This document shows, piece by piece, positions 1 through 12,400 of a DNA stretch of 64,000 nt. Each line of letters opens with the position of its first letter. The first letter of the stretch is position 1. Source of the DNA: Cruorifilaria tuberocauda. Taxonomy: Eukaryota > Nematoda > Chromadorea > Rhabditida > Onchocercidae. The DNA lies in the NCBI GenBank assembly GCA_013365365.1, contig JABVXU010000256.1, positions 1 through 64,000 on the forward strand, given 5' to 3'. Position numbers and translations under genes: made by a program. A model generated the notes under the pieces. The model was given only the letters and a program-made list of their open reading frames with translations. It did not search any database and was not told the origin of the DNA.

Positions 1-2088
1 AACCATATTGTATTTAAGAATATCTTCTCTATTAGACTATAACCTTTAGAGAGTAAAGAGAAAATTTAACAACCTCAGTCATTCCTTGCACCATATTTTA
101 TAATTCATTAAACTTTATTTTCTAATTTATATGGATATACGAGTTTTTCCGAAATGGACTTGATTAAGATCAAAAAACGAAATTTACCGTCCCACGTGGC
201 TAAGCAGAGTGAAATAACCGGTATCTTCGCTAATATGCAAAAAATGAATCGTCTGGTGTTGAAATGACAGAATAGCGAGAAGATATCCCATCAGAGTAAC
301 ACCACGTGATATCCAAAGACGATCTGCATCCAAGTAATATTTGTCACAAATATCACCTGTCTAGAAAACCAATTTCATTTTAGAAAAATTAAAAATTCCA
401 CTGTTATTTTGGTTGTCTTTAATATATTCAAGAATTAATAAATTCATATATTCTTACCAAAGAATGCAGATATAATTTCTGTAAAATCCATTCAAAATTT
501 ATTTTCGTGTACTTTTTTAGTGTATTTCGTACACCTTTTTAGTGTATTCTCGCACACTAAAAAAGATAAGCTACGTTGAAATGAAGTTTCTTGAAGACCT
601 AACATTCATATCGATGCAATAAATGATATAATTTATGAGTGCTTGCACCGAAACCGGAGGAAGTGACTCGTTATTTTGATAAACATCATCCCATCTTAGA
701 GCATTTTCCGATGTAGGATATTCTGCCGCAACTGCAAAATAAAACACATCGCTCGTGCCATTACTTTAGTACTGAAATAACTTCTGTCTGAGTTAATGTT
801 TATTTATCTTTCCAAAATTTGAAAAAGACATAACAGAGAGTGTAATTCACTAAGATATTCCCTCCAAAATTTTATCTAGATCGTTTCACTGTAAACAGTA
901 AACCGACAAGCTTGAACTCAGTTCTCTCCGCAAACGTATATGATTAACAGTTTTTGTCCTCCAAAACTTAAAACAAAAAAATAATCTTTCATCAAGCGCA
1001 AACCCAGTAGATAACGACAATCCTCTGTAAAAAAAACGAATTCTTTGTTTAAAACAGCTCCTTCTTCTTCATCAGTTATCAGATTCACTACAAAGCGTTC
1101 CGGGAAAACGTCCTGAAAAAATGAAATATTTGTTTGATGGAAAATCAAAACAACGAAAATGTGATAAATCTTAATGTGCAGTATTGAAATAATCCAATAT
1201 CAGCAAAGTGAGAAGTCGAAATCAAAAAAGTGTAAGTAAAGGGCACTCAAGAAAGATTATGTGAAGTGTACAGATCTAATCAAAATTTCATCGTATTCTT
1301 ATCTGAATGTAAGATATAAAAAACGAAGAGTGTTGCATATTTCCTTTACAAAAGAAAGAAGTAACATGAGAGGGTTTTTTGTTTCTTAGTGAGAATGATT
1401 AAGATTTATTGAAATATAAATTTAACCTCAAACATAGTTTCTGGCTGTTTATTATAAGCATCTGTAAAACCACGATAGTCATGAACATATAAATCATGAC
1501 AGTTTGAGGAAAAGCAAACGAGACTACGTCCATCTGGTGAAAACCTGTAAAGAGTATATTTTTAGAAGTGATTATACACCGTGCAACATACATGGGAAAC
1601 AAGAACTGAAAACTAAAATCTTGGAGTTCTCCTCCTCTTTTTTTGCTAGGATAATGGTGTTTTCAACAGTTTTCCGATTAAAATAAAAAAATAACTTGCA
1701 ATTACAATTCATCACAGTAAGTATCAAAAGATACCTTTGATCATAATATTCCAATTTAAAATAATTGAATAAGCACCAACCTTCTAATGATTAAATTTTT
1801 TTTATCAACTCCTGAAACACTATAACTTGGGTGAAAGCACTGATAAAATTGTCGGGCACCGTAAAAGAAATGCGTCCCTGAAAGAAAAATGAAGCCTTTG
1901 TAGTACGAAATTTTCAAGTACACTTCAAATGCCTAATAAATACACTATCGGCATTTAATGTAGAATTTATTTGCAAAACCTGGTTTCCGGCTACCAAGCT
2001 CGCGACTTTGAACCATTCGAGCCATATGGACAATCGGTATTCGTCTGTGTCTGCACCATTCTAAACCATACATTTCCGTCGACGCCAT
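1..2088 (-). CDS. DET1: DET1 homolog, CUL4-DDB1 ligase adaptor (3' end outside window)
   Basis: DET1 is known as an adaptor of the DDB1-CUL4 ubiquitin ligase (with COP1 in animals), acting in the nucleus. Six exons are visible: 2088-1980, 1877-1781, 1544-1427, 1112-1004, 731-604 and 360-188, all phase-consistent, giving 244 residues. Family landmarks in order: a RKPGTHFFYGARQFYQ segment (human GKAGTHWHQVRVFHQ), then FSPDGR followed by an aromatic DLYVHDY stretch, then VVNLITDEEEG..LNKE and FFTEDCRYLL (human FTDDCRCVI), AAEYP, and LAILSFQHQTIHFLHI (human LAILSVQQQTIHVFQV). The rest of the protein lies beyond base 1. The start is the ATG at 2088, two bases after a TTTTTTGCAG acceptor, a likely trans-splice site. 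Identity is secure; the downstream half is not visible. Confidence 0.95.
512..565. repeat. Tandem repeat and hairpin in DET1 intron 5
   Basis: Two imperfect 23-bp units beginning CTTTTTTAGTGTATT lie head to tail at 512-556. The second ends in an inverted copy, so CTTTTTAGTGT at 534-544 can pair with ACACTAAAAAAG at 554-565 across an 8-9 nt loop. It lies wholly inside an intron. Confidence 0.7.
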
Positions 2089-2782
2089 TTCTGCAAAAAA
2101 ACAAAAATAATTTTCGTTTTAAGGTCCTAAAGAATAACTGAAAAGTTTCATAAATTCCTTAACTAGATTTTGGCAACTGTCATCTTACCCAACATTCCTC
2201 TCTAATATACTAAAAACCACAGAAGTAAAATTGTACTGAAAATTATACCGAAAAAAATACCGGAAAAATCATTCTTATAAATAGGATGACCTTCCATACT
2301 TCCACTAACCACTGAGAAATTACCAGTGTTTCAAGATGCTAGATAAAAACACAGGTTTGAATAAACCAATATTTGATGTAACATGAAATCGTATTCATAC
2401 ATCTTTATTCATTGTAATATAGAACTAATACAATGTCAGAATAATCAAACATGAAAAAACCGAAAGAAGGAAAGATGCTTGATTTCAAATGAAAAGCAAT
2501 TTGGAATCGAAAATGGAATCATAGAACAAGTACAGTGTCTCTAAATTAAGAAAAATTAAACACATCAAATAATTTTAAAAATCTGTTAAAAATTTGCAGA
2601 TCAAATAAATAATTCCATTCATAAGAAGTTCAATAATCAGATTTTCAAAGATGTTTAAAAAAATGAATTACATGCATTAGTTCAAATTAATTACGCTATA
2701 GAAAATACAGTTGGGCAATCATATTACACTGTAGAGTTCAGTAATTTTTCAATCTAATAATGTTTACAAGAACTGGAATCTT
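2089..2782. other. Intergenic, DET1 5' flank
   Basis: About 700 bp of AT-rich sequence between the 3' end of the CX9C gene and the start of DET1. No exon with a matching frame was found on either strand. It presumably holds the 3' UTR of the upstream gene and any DET1 promoter. The short spacing makes this pair one of the two best operon candidates in the window. Confidence 0.5.
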
Positions 2783-3448
2783 TTAATGAAACGCATCGGG
2801 AGGATTATGTGAAAAATAATCTGGATAACATTCACCAAGTTTCGCACCTTCTGGAAGTGGTCCGTGCTTTTTTGTATCCCAATGCAGTTTGTATTGCAGC
2901 CTGATCCATTCCGCACGTTTTTTCTCAAAATAAGAATAAAGTAAAAATCAATTACAAGATTTTTGAAAACATAATTTAAACTAAAGCAATTTTGCTTAAC
3001 TCTTCAAATTTAAAACTACGCCAGAACGATAACCAAATTGTATCATCTCAAATTTCAACTTATGTTAACAAGACTGCCAGAAAAAGAAAAAAAAACTTGT
3101 TTGTAATTTGTAATGCATTCATTGAAGTCCCTACGCTCCAAATCGCAATATTTTCGGCCAAGTTTTTGTCCGAAGGCTTCTAAACAATGATAATACTGCG
3201 ATTCAAAAAATCCACACTGTGTATCTATAAAACATGGCAGTTGTCAAAGATAGTTAATTTAAAACAATTAGATTATTGACTATTACTAAAACAATATCTT
3301 ACAAAAGTCAAAGGATGATAACCAAAACTGAACAGACACCTTGTTTTGACGAAATTCTTCGAAGTGCATCCACAAGTGGTAGCCTTATTACTGGCTCAAG
3401 CATATGTTCTTCCGCCTCTTGGAAATGTGGGTTTTCCCGAAGACTCAT
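2783..3448 (-). CDS. Small CX9C-motif protein, 110 aa, unrecognised
   Basis: Three exons join in phase: 3448-3340, 3179-3097 and 2923-2783, ending in TAA. The product is charged and soluble, with no membrane helix. Residues about 37-64 contain KLGRKYCDLERRDFNEC, a CX9C spacing typical of one half of the twin-CX9C proteins of the mitochondrial intermembrane space; only one further Cys follows (LGECYPDYF near residue 98), so the second CX9C is missing. The C-terminus is aromatic and Pro-rich (GPLPEGAKLGE, then HNPPDAFH). The ATG is chosen because it lies 14 nt after a CCAG acceptor (likely trans-splice site) and gives a compact small protein. A mitochondrial assembly or respiratory-complex role is only inference; I do not recognise the family. 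Confidence 0.7.
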
Positions 3449-5872
3449 GCCGATTAGTTTTTCTGGTTCCAAGAAAAACTACGTAATAAGTTACTCGTTT
3501 CAAAATGACTCCGCATACAATAACCCGTTAATAAAACTATGAAATTGCAGCTAACACAAATGGAAACGCACTGGCACAAAAACGAAGATGATTAAGTAAC
3601 ACTTTAAGACAGCCTGTATTTCTTTGTTCCATGAAATATAACATTATATTCCATAATAATAAAAGACAAGTTAACAGATGAAATACATAAACTGAGAACC
3701 AAGAAAAGTCGAGAAACAACACCAGCTCAAGATCGAGTCCCGTAACTACCCACCACCTTAATAGAAATTCATACAGTTCCAGAAGACAAAAACGCACAAA
3801 TAATGCGCTTGCTGATGAAGTCTCTAAGTGCAATTTTAATCCCAAAAGAATGATTTATGATTTTATACCTCTGCTCCAAGTCCTTTTGCGAAAGAGCAAC
3901 AATCCGTACAGAACATTGGTTTCAATATTCCTCAGAACAGCTTCCGCCTTCTCTCACTCTCCCACTGCACCAGTTCTCACTTTTCTCATTGATCTATCTG
4001 ATAATGAGATGCAACAGTTCCTAGTTTTTCTCATATATTTAAACAAATAGCAAGCATTCTCCATATGTAGAGCATCATGTTAAGTTAAGACGTTGTTTAG
4101 AAAATAGCGATGAGTTTTCATCTAAAACGAGTTTCGGCATTATTGTCACCAGTAATTGAAACTGATACATAAAGTACTAATATCAGAGGGATTTATATCA
4201 TCGCCTCAACACTCCGTGCAACTCAGATAAAGTCGTTAGAGATGATAAATTATAAGCGCTTAACCTGAAGAAAAGTTCGAATCCCAAAACTGAACTATCG
4301 TTCAAAAGACCTTGGAAAATGCATTCCTCTGTGAAAGATAATTGCCAGTTCCAATTGTCAAACCATAATTTATCAGTTCCACCGCTGATCACGACTATTA
4401 TTTCCCCTATTGTTAGGTGTTATCATTTTGTTTTCTGGTTTTGTCTTTCATGCATTTGACTATTTTGGCTTTTTTAGTTTTGAAATGTTATTATTGTCTT
4501 TTAATGTTTCTGTGAGAGTTTTTGAAGATATTGTTGTTACTCAAATCCAGTGGTTTTTTTATGCCTTCGATGTCCTTGAGGTAAGTTGTTTTGATTTTGG
4601 CTGTTGTTGTGTTGAAGTTGAATGGCTGTGGGATTTATCGTATTAGTAAACCTCTGAGTTTCTTTGGGTTCAGAGTTTTTGATTTTTTCATTATTTGTAT
4701 GTTGCAAAATAACTGTAAGTCTTTGCCCACTTATCCTTCTATTTGTCAGAGAAGTTTCGTTTTATTGTATGAGGTGAGTATATGCAGAACATTCTCAAAA
4801 AAGCATTAGAATAAATAACACGAATAATCCAACCAAAATTAACCTCAAGCAGCCCAGTGACTCATTTGAACTAAATCAAAATATACCACCCAGTAAAAGC
4901 AACAGTTACCCAACTTCAACATAATACCAGCCCTTGTTTATTGTTGCAGGAAATTCTGCCAATGTTTATTATTGCCTGCCACAATTTGATCTCACCTCCT
5001 TCTTTTAATGCACAAATTTTCTAAATGCCTTCACTGTCAATAATGATCTCATGCACTTCAGAAAGGACAAATTGACTTATCCATTAAACAAGGCCGAACT
5101 CCGCCCAACTCGAGGAAGCAAGTACAGTTGAGAGGTCCTAAAATTGAATTTAAAGAACAAAGTAACACCTGTCAAAGCGATTACCGACGATCAAACAGAA
5201 GCATCCATCACGATTCTGAATTTTCGACATGGATCATACAAATTGCCTCATAACGTCATAGCCAAGTGCTCACATACATTTGAGTGTGCCAAACCAAATG
5301 AAGTTGTATACGAAAAAGTATCGAGATAAAGTCGATATCTAGCGAAAAGAATATCGTAAATAATTACTTCCGAAACCATTATTTACAGTGAATTATATCG
5401 AAACTGATTTGAATGAAAAAATAGCATATCCCATTATGCAATACAAACTTAATTTAGAGCAAATGAACAAACTTCTCCATTCGATGTGGTGCGTGAAAAC
5501 TCTTATGTACTATATCGTTCTCCATATTATTTTATATTATTCTACAAAGGGAAGTGGATGACCACTTGTTCCACATAAAGTGATCACAAAAGACATATTG
5601 GCAAACTCTTTTATGGTAAAGCAAAGCACAAAGAAATAGTCAGGTATAAAAATAATTTGCTTTACTTTAACAAAGCATTCTGCAATAAAAACTAAAAAGT
5701 TGAGATAATGACCAAAATCTCCAATTTTTTAAATATAAAAGAGGTCCAAGCTTAGGAGTTAAGTTTTGATCTCTTACCGAACATTGATAACTAATTTAAC
5801 TAATTTAAGCACAAACAAAACTTCTAAAGCGTAATAAACCATAGACTTTAATGAACGAAATTAAAATCCGAA
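3449..5872. other. Long intergenic stretch with unresolved open segments
   Basis: About 2.4 kb between TIM23 and the CX9C gene. No gene could be assembled. Minus-strand open segments at about 4275-4392 (ending in a CAG/GTTAAG donor-like site) and about 3848-3960 (ending in AGAG/GTATAA) look mildly protein-like but do not join. Base composition is asymmetric: the plus strand is G/T-rich at about 4400-4790 and A/C-rich at about 4830-5330, with stop-free frames of about 80 codons on the minus strand (Asn/Gln-rich, about 4555-4790) and about 65 codons on the plus strand (about 5050-5250), neither with a clear start. A decayed mobile element is possible. Confidence 0.4.
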
Positions 5873-7208
5873 TTAATAACTATAATCCTGTTTACTGGTT
5901 AAATGCTTCCGCATTTCCCATAACCTACTTCGACTATCTTGATCACTTAATAACCAAATAAAAGCTATGATTGCACCAATACCCGCGCCAGCCACTGAGG
6001 CGTGTAAACCTCGTGCACATCGAAAGAGCCCTCCAGTAACAGCACCAGCAGCTAAAACAACATAATTAGGAGAATTTGTACTGAGAAGTTAACAATTCCA
6101 TACAAATGTAACAAGGAAAAAATGTTGAAGCTTCACAGTTATGATTATCGTAGACTTCAATCAAATAACAATATAAATTGATAATTGAAATCTTACCAAC
6201 AGCATTAAGGTCATCTTTCGCACGCAGTTTTCCAAAAATCATATTAGCAACAGAGAACATAAAAACAATGGAACCAGCTGGATGAGCAAAACCACTACCA
6301 TGTTTTACTGAGGCATTCATCAAACGCGTCATAAACGGTTTAAAAGGCTAAACAAAAATATGCCAGACTGAAAAACTATGGAAATGTTGAAATTTAATTC
6401 TAGAATATTGATAACTATTACAATTTATTTTTCATACTTTTTTTACAGAAAAAAAAAACCGAAAAGAAAATCATGGCTGCATTTGAAGTGTAATATACCA
6501 CAGAAAATCTGCACGAAAATGAAACCGATCCTCACCAGCTGCCTCGTATTAGGATTCCGCAATTCTGGTAGGATGCCGCGCAGACTACCCAATGTATAAC
6601 CACCTAAAACAGCCCATCCAATCCTTCCCATTGCAAATTCTAGTTCTCCTTTCGATTCACCAGGAATAATATACATGAAAATATGCAATATTATTACATC
6701 CTAAAAGTTCTCTGATGCGAATAAAAACTTTCACATGCTGCTTCCCTCGGCTTTCTAGTCAACAATTCTTTACTTCTAACGCAAGGGACTTGGATTTTGC
6801 CAGACTAAAATAATTCCGAAAAAAGGGACCTTCGAAAAGGTAATTGTCGGCTTTTCCAAACTAGAAGAGCTTACGTTTCCTGGCAAAAAATAATAAACCA
6901 AACCGTATCTAATACTTGGCAACTTACTGGGGTGTAGATTCTCGAAAAACGGCAGGATCCATTTGTAGGTAAGGCGAAAGCTGCTTTTCAAGCGGTACGC
7001 CAGCCTGCTTCAACTGATCTAACGCAAATATCGGAGATCTGTCTAAACTGGTCATACTTATACTATCTTTACCAGAATCCAACGTGCTATTTAAGTCAGA
7101 CAATGATGAATCCATTATTGCTAAATTAGATACTGATGTTGACTGTGTATCTGAATGTGATAAATTAGATGATGATGCTGGGTTTGTCGAATTGAACGGC
7201 CAAACCAT
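5873..7208 (-). CDS. timm-23: Mitochondrial inner membrane translocase subunit TIM23
   Basis: TIM23 forms the channel of the presequence translocase in the inner mitochondrial membrane. Exons: 7208-6928, about 6674-6536, 6347-6197 and 6051-5873; about 249 aa. The N-terminal, Ser-rich intermembrane-space part ends with the family motif AGVPLEKQLSPYLQMDP (human AGVPLTGMNPLSPYLNVDP). Then come the Tim17/22/23 helices: ELEFAMGRIGWAVLGG.TLGS, NASVKHGSGFAHPAGSIVFM, RAKDDLNAVAAGAVTGGLF (human AEDDLNTVAAGTMTGMLY) and the GLHASVAGAGIGAIIAFIW helix, ending KQDYSY. The start lies after a CTTTTATAG acceptor 11 nt upstream. One oddity: the exon 1-2 junction lacks a canonical acceptor (see findings). Identity is secure. 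Confidence 0.95.
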
Positions 7209-7839
7209 TTTGATGCTTCGCTATAAAAGAACATGAATGAAGAGACATTTTAGGCAGAGCTCTCGCTTACACTTCAATTCTCGTATCAGATTTTACAGCT
7301 CAATATTTAAGCAAAATAAATCGTATTGCTAACTGAACGATAATTATATCATGAATGGTTAAAACTTATTGAGATTAAAATATGATCAAGTTCGGAATTT
7401 CTATATCCTCTAAATATTACAACAGCTTACACCACTGAAAATACTACAGTCTGTCTCTTACCCATCTACAGAAATTTATATTCCTCTTTCTGCGTGAAAA
7501 ACCGAATGAAATAATTTATCCACTTTGCTCCATATGGCTGTCTTAAACTTGTCTTCCAATGGAAGACATAAAAAAGTAACAGCTCATCGAATTAATTAAA
7601 GAAAACAATTGATAATGAAATGGGGATATGGAAAAAATATTGAATAAAGAAATAACTGAATGAGAACGCTTCTTCATATAAATAATTAAGCTATATTCAG
7701 TAATTTCTAGAATATGCTAGGCAGCTAAATAGAGAGATTAGAATTTAGAAGTCAATTATTATTTCTTTTCTTATTTAACTGATTTTAAAAAGTATTTCAA
7801 TCCTACCGATATAATAGAAAACGAGGAAGAACGTATGTG
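7209..7839. other. Intergenic, TIM23 5' flank
   Basis: AT-rich sequence upstream of the TIM23 start. No exon or structured element was recognised apart from the trans-splice-type acceptor just upstream of the TIM23 ATG. Confidence 0.4.
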
Positions 7840-8238
7840 TCAAGATAAATTCGTACCACCGCTGTCCCAATCTAAACCAAACACCTGAAATGAAATTCTC
7901 AACAAATCGATAAACAAACTCACGAATCGCGCCAGCAGTGAAGAGACAAGCATCAGACCTTTTATACTACGACACAACACAACAGAACTGAAATGATGGA
8001 ACAATCTCACTCTGGCATAACGCCGATTCAGGCCTTTATGGCGCCAATTCAAAATCCCCACTCCCTGTAGCATAAAACCCACCGCGACCCACAACCTAGC
8101 ACTTGGCTCAGCAACGACACCCCGAACTTCTGCTAGCAAATTTTCGGAAACCCCCCGTCTCATGCTTGTCCATGATTGATGCTTCTTATTAAATAACGCA
8201 GTTCTCGGCCAAGTCAATTTCGAAAGTTGAATTTCCAT
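7840..8238 (-). CDS. Possible single-exon ORF, 132 aa, weak
   Basis: An uninterrupted ATG-to-stop frame of 132 codons, visibly richer in G+C than its flanks. The product is basic, with two hydrophobic stretches (about residues 48-61, ARLWVAVGFMLQGVGIL, and about 92-115, IKGLMLVSSLLARF onward), so a small membrane or mitochondrial protein is conceivable. No family is recognised. Against it: there is no acceptor directly upstream of the ATG, no confirmed neighbouring exon, and a single-exon gene would be exceptional here. It could be chance or a 5' leader of TIM23. Confidence 0.25.
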   Translation of the reverse strand: MEIQLSKLTWPRTALFNKKHQSWTSMRRGVSENLLAEVRGVVAEPSARLWVAVGFMLQGVGILNWRHKGLNRRYARVRLFHHFSSVVLCRSIKGLMLVSSLLARFVSLFIDLLRISFQVFGLDWDSGGTNLS

Positions 8239-9421
8239 CAGTGAAAGGTGAATTTTGAGATAAAATCTGATTACGGAACTATTTTACTGTAAATTGCATC
8301 TGACATTCCCTCCCCACCCAAATGAGGCTTTTTTCTAAAATTGCTCATGCTCTATCCTCTCACTGACTTCAACTCCTCTCTAACAAGTAAGAAAAGTAGT
8401 TAAAGTAGAACGAATGAAATTTAATGTCGACAAAATATGCTACAAACAATAACAACAGCCACTAATACCCATCCAGAATAAGAAGATATTAGGAATGGAA
8501 ACTGAATAAAGACAAGTAATTTCTCTAGTACATAAAGAATAGCGGGACAAATAATGTTCTTATAATATTTCTAAATACACGCACGATTTTACATCATAAT
8601 ATTTCAACTTTCTATGAACAAAGAAATGGCCAAAACGATGCAGATTTCTTTCCACTAACTGCTGAATCTTAAAAGCTCGCCTAATTGTTATCCATTATTA
8701 GGATTCAGGCACCTAAAATATTCGATTCACCGAGTTGACTACAGCAAACAAAAAGAAACGGAATAATCCGACCCGAAATGCAGAACACACACACACACAC
8801 ATAAATAAACAACGAAAATTAGTCACGGTTTTTCACTAGCAATAATTACTTATTTTACACACTTCACACAATTCTGTCCCATAATAAATGCGTTAATGCG
8901 TAATATTGAAATCTTTCATTTATGTTTTCCCTAAAAATTTCACTTCCTTGTAATTTAATTGCAAAAATTTTATAGGCAGCGTAAGCTTATCTTAGGTTAT
9001 CTAACTGCATATCTCTGCCATGTCATATGGAGATTGAAACATGACATACTGGAATCCTTAAAATGACAGAAAATAGGTTTTACGATTCAATAATGATGCA
9101 GTATGCTTATACATTATTCTAAGTTAAAATAATAAACCAAAATAATGTAGATTTCATCAGCCCAAATAAGAAAAGTACAACACCGAAAAATATGTGCAAG
9201 ATAACTAACAATGCAATCCTAGCATCCAGAGAACTTTTACACTCAAATAAATGCAAAAGACGAGTTCATCTGAAACTTCCAAAACATATCAGAAAGAACA
9301 AATACATCAGAAAATTACAACTGTTTTAAGATTTCATTTATTGGCCTAGTTAGGCACCTTAATGGTTGCGAAAATTAAATCAGAACTTTGTCGTATTTAT
9401 AAAATTTTAGTAATGCCCATC
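8239..9421. other. Intergenic with short AC microsatellite
   Basis: About 1.2 kb downstream of the RPRD gene. The only recognisable element is a run of about eight AC dinucleotides at 8785-8801. Otherwise AT-rich with no supported exon; the 3' UTR of the RPRD gene must lie in its right part. Confidence 0.5.
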
Positions 9422-12400
9422 TTATCTCCGATTACGATTAAAATCAACACGTGATGGATCGTAATATCGAGAGCGACGATCACCATCATAATCTCTGTAA
9501 CGAGTTACACGATTACGATTATCACTAGAATAACGCCTACCACCGTTATTATGAAGCTGTTGTTGCAATCCTCGACTATTACTGCGTTCGCGATCTCGAT
9601 CGCGCCCACGCGGATCTCGAAGACTCCCACGACCAATGTCGTTGCTTCCACGAAATTCTCCAAATGATCGGCGATCTCCACGGCTATCCACAGTGGTACC
9701 ATAATTTTCAACATACTTTCTGGGTTCGTGACGTAAACTACCATTAACTTTTATTGAATCGATAATACTGTTACTGTTGCCACCATTCGTTAACGGCCTT
9801 CTGGAAACTTGAATAGTGGAAGGAGCTATTGTAGCAGAACTAGAACTTGACGGAAGTGACGAGGAAAAAGAACATGGAACCAAGGGATTAGGTAAAGAGA
9901 AGCTGCTACTATTCAGAGGAAAAGAATGAGGTGGTGAACATTCCACAGCACTACATGGAGGTATATTTAAGGAATTGGATGGTGACACAACTACAGGTCT
10001 TGGAGGTGGAATAGTGAAAGAGCAGGGAGAAAATGGAATCGTTACTGGTGATGGAACGGAAGTTGAGGACATTACAGTATAAGATGCCATTGCAATTGGT
10101 ACAAAACTGTTTAGTGACGGCATTCCCTGTGATGGATTCGGTGGCGGTGGTGGCAACATTCCAGGAGATGTGATAGGTTGTGATCCAGTTTGCGGATTAG
10201 TATTCAACGGTGATGGTTGCCTTCCAAGAATAGGGGATCCAGTTATTCTGCTCCCTGTTTTACTCCCATGCAGCTGACTGGAAATAATTGGCGTTTGGAG
10301 AGAATTTGTGGTGCCAGAAATGGATGCAGCATCCACCATAATTCCTGATGGTGATGTAGAAAAATTCGACGACGAATTGTACAGCCATTGTGGAAGATTG
10401 CCATTTAATTGAGACGCTTGTGTATCTTGTATTCGTGATACGCCAGGAAACACCGAGCTAGATGAAGCTTGTGACAACAGAGGGAGAGGAGAACTAGCAA
10501 CTGTAGCAGTAGACTCGGTTGATGATAAGCATCCAAGACCAGAAGGAAACAGCGAATGAGAAGCGAGACGTGGATCGGACACAACTGACGATGGTGTATT
10601 TGTTTTAGATGTCTGAAAACATTACTATTTGAGATCTCATTTATTAACCAATTTTCTGTAATGTTCTGTAGGTAGAAAAGTATAAATGCAATCCATATAA
10701 AGAAAAATGTAAATGTTAAATGTTATGACAGTGCAACGTTGCGATTTATTCACCGACTATTTTCAAATTTTGCAAAGTTGTATTCAAACAGACGCGTATT
10801 TCTATAAGACATACCCATTCTTTTTTACATGTCACACCTATAACAAGAACAGCCTCTTCATGAACAAAGACATTTAGTGGTGTTTATTTAAAACAGCACT
10901 TAAGATAATGCCATCTGATACACATATGGCTGTTATTTATGCTGATAAAACATGTTGGAGAACATGTGCAAAGATTTAATGCTCCAATTGTTCAACTATA
11001 AACGAAATAACAATTGTTATTATGGGAGATCAATCCCAATCAGAGATACTGTTCTTATCGAAATAATCAATTGGCAAAAATCTCAGAAACTCATCTAGGC
11101 TAAGATGATCTCCAATACCTAATCATTTTTTAGGACGGAGATGATGAATATTAGTTCAATTTGAGATGATAAATCCATAGAAACACGAGCGTATTTGAAT
11201 GCAACATTGTATCAAAATTTGAACACAATCGGTGAAAACTTTCGGAGATTTAATATTTTTGGACAAAACGAAATATAACGAACACGTTATAAGTTCTTCA
11301 CCTATTGATTTCAAATTTTATAGACTAACATATGCACTAACTGCAAAACGGACCACGGAGAGTTCATATCATTCGTATACATGATCATACCATTGGTATA
11401 ATTCATGTTTCTAGTCGATGCGGCAGTCATTTTTTGAGTTGATTAATTAAGACACGAGTAAAATAAAAAATACAAACGCAAATAAAGAAGTTACCTCACT
11501 TGCTCGAATTCCTTCTATTATTTTCAACATATGTGTCGAACCTCTGAATGACTGATCCGTTTGGAGTGAATCTAAAATTCTTCTTATCACCGGATATTGA
11601 AAATCTTTTATTAATCAACAATTCCGCCAAAACTTAAAAAGAAAACAACTGAATTAATGGAAGACAATTAATGACAGTACTGAGAAAGCGAACAAAACTT
11701 CAAATTCAAATGCCAAAGAAAAAGTTTGATTAATATTTACCAGGTGTAACAACGAATTCTTCCTTAGCGGCTACTAGCTTTGGTAATGGCAATAGCGAGG
11801 TGGAACCGCATTGTGGTCCCCTCATTTCTACAAATATTTTCATTAGGACATAGATGATACAGGATCAATATAAAAATGAATTAAAATTCAAAATAATAAG
11901 TGAAGTAGAAATCTGAATGCAATTAGAAAATATGAGTTGCACACCTAAATCACAGTAACTAAATTATAAGAACTTACGTTTAAATGCAATTTCGACCCCC
12001 TCCCTGAACGGATCATCATTCGCTGTTGGTGAAGGAGCATCCCGTGGAGGCGATGCACCTGGATAAACACTTGTTTTTAACATTTCTTCCACTTCCGCAC
12101 AAACTTCATCGATCCCAGCACCGAATTTCTGGTAAGCCTAAAAAATTTACAACACTTAATTTCACTCAAAAATTTGCAACAACAGTACAACTTGTGATAA
12201 AACGCATACAATATTATAACTTGAGCACCATAGTATTTCAACTCTTAATATCCTTCCCAATCAAAAATATTTGCAAAAAATGAACTGCGTACATCTTCTA
12301 CAACAGTTACATCTCGTAGCTGCAAAGTGAAGCAACGTTTGGCTCGTTCGATTTCACCTAGAAGATGTTGTCCGCGTTTGCGATGCTTTGCTAATGCTCC

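Noticed and set aside
3276..3542. 88-codon plus-strand ORF
   Set aside because: It is the antisense shadow of exon 1 of the CX9C gene, whose minus-strand frame has phase-consistent splice sites.
3537..3845. 102-codon minus-strand ORF rich in Leu and Phe
   Set aside because: Hydrophobic bias expected from AT-rich DNA; no usable start context and it overlaps no alignable family.
4410..4809. Two overlapping plus-strand ORFs rich in Phe and Val
   Set aside because: They arise from G/T-rich simple composition; no splice structure or family match.
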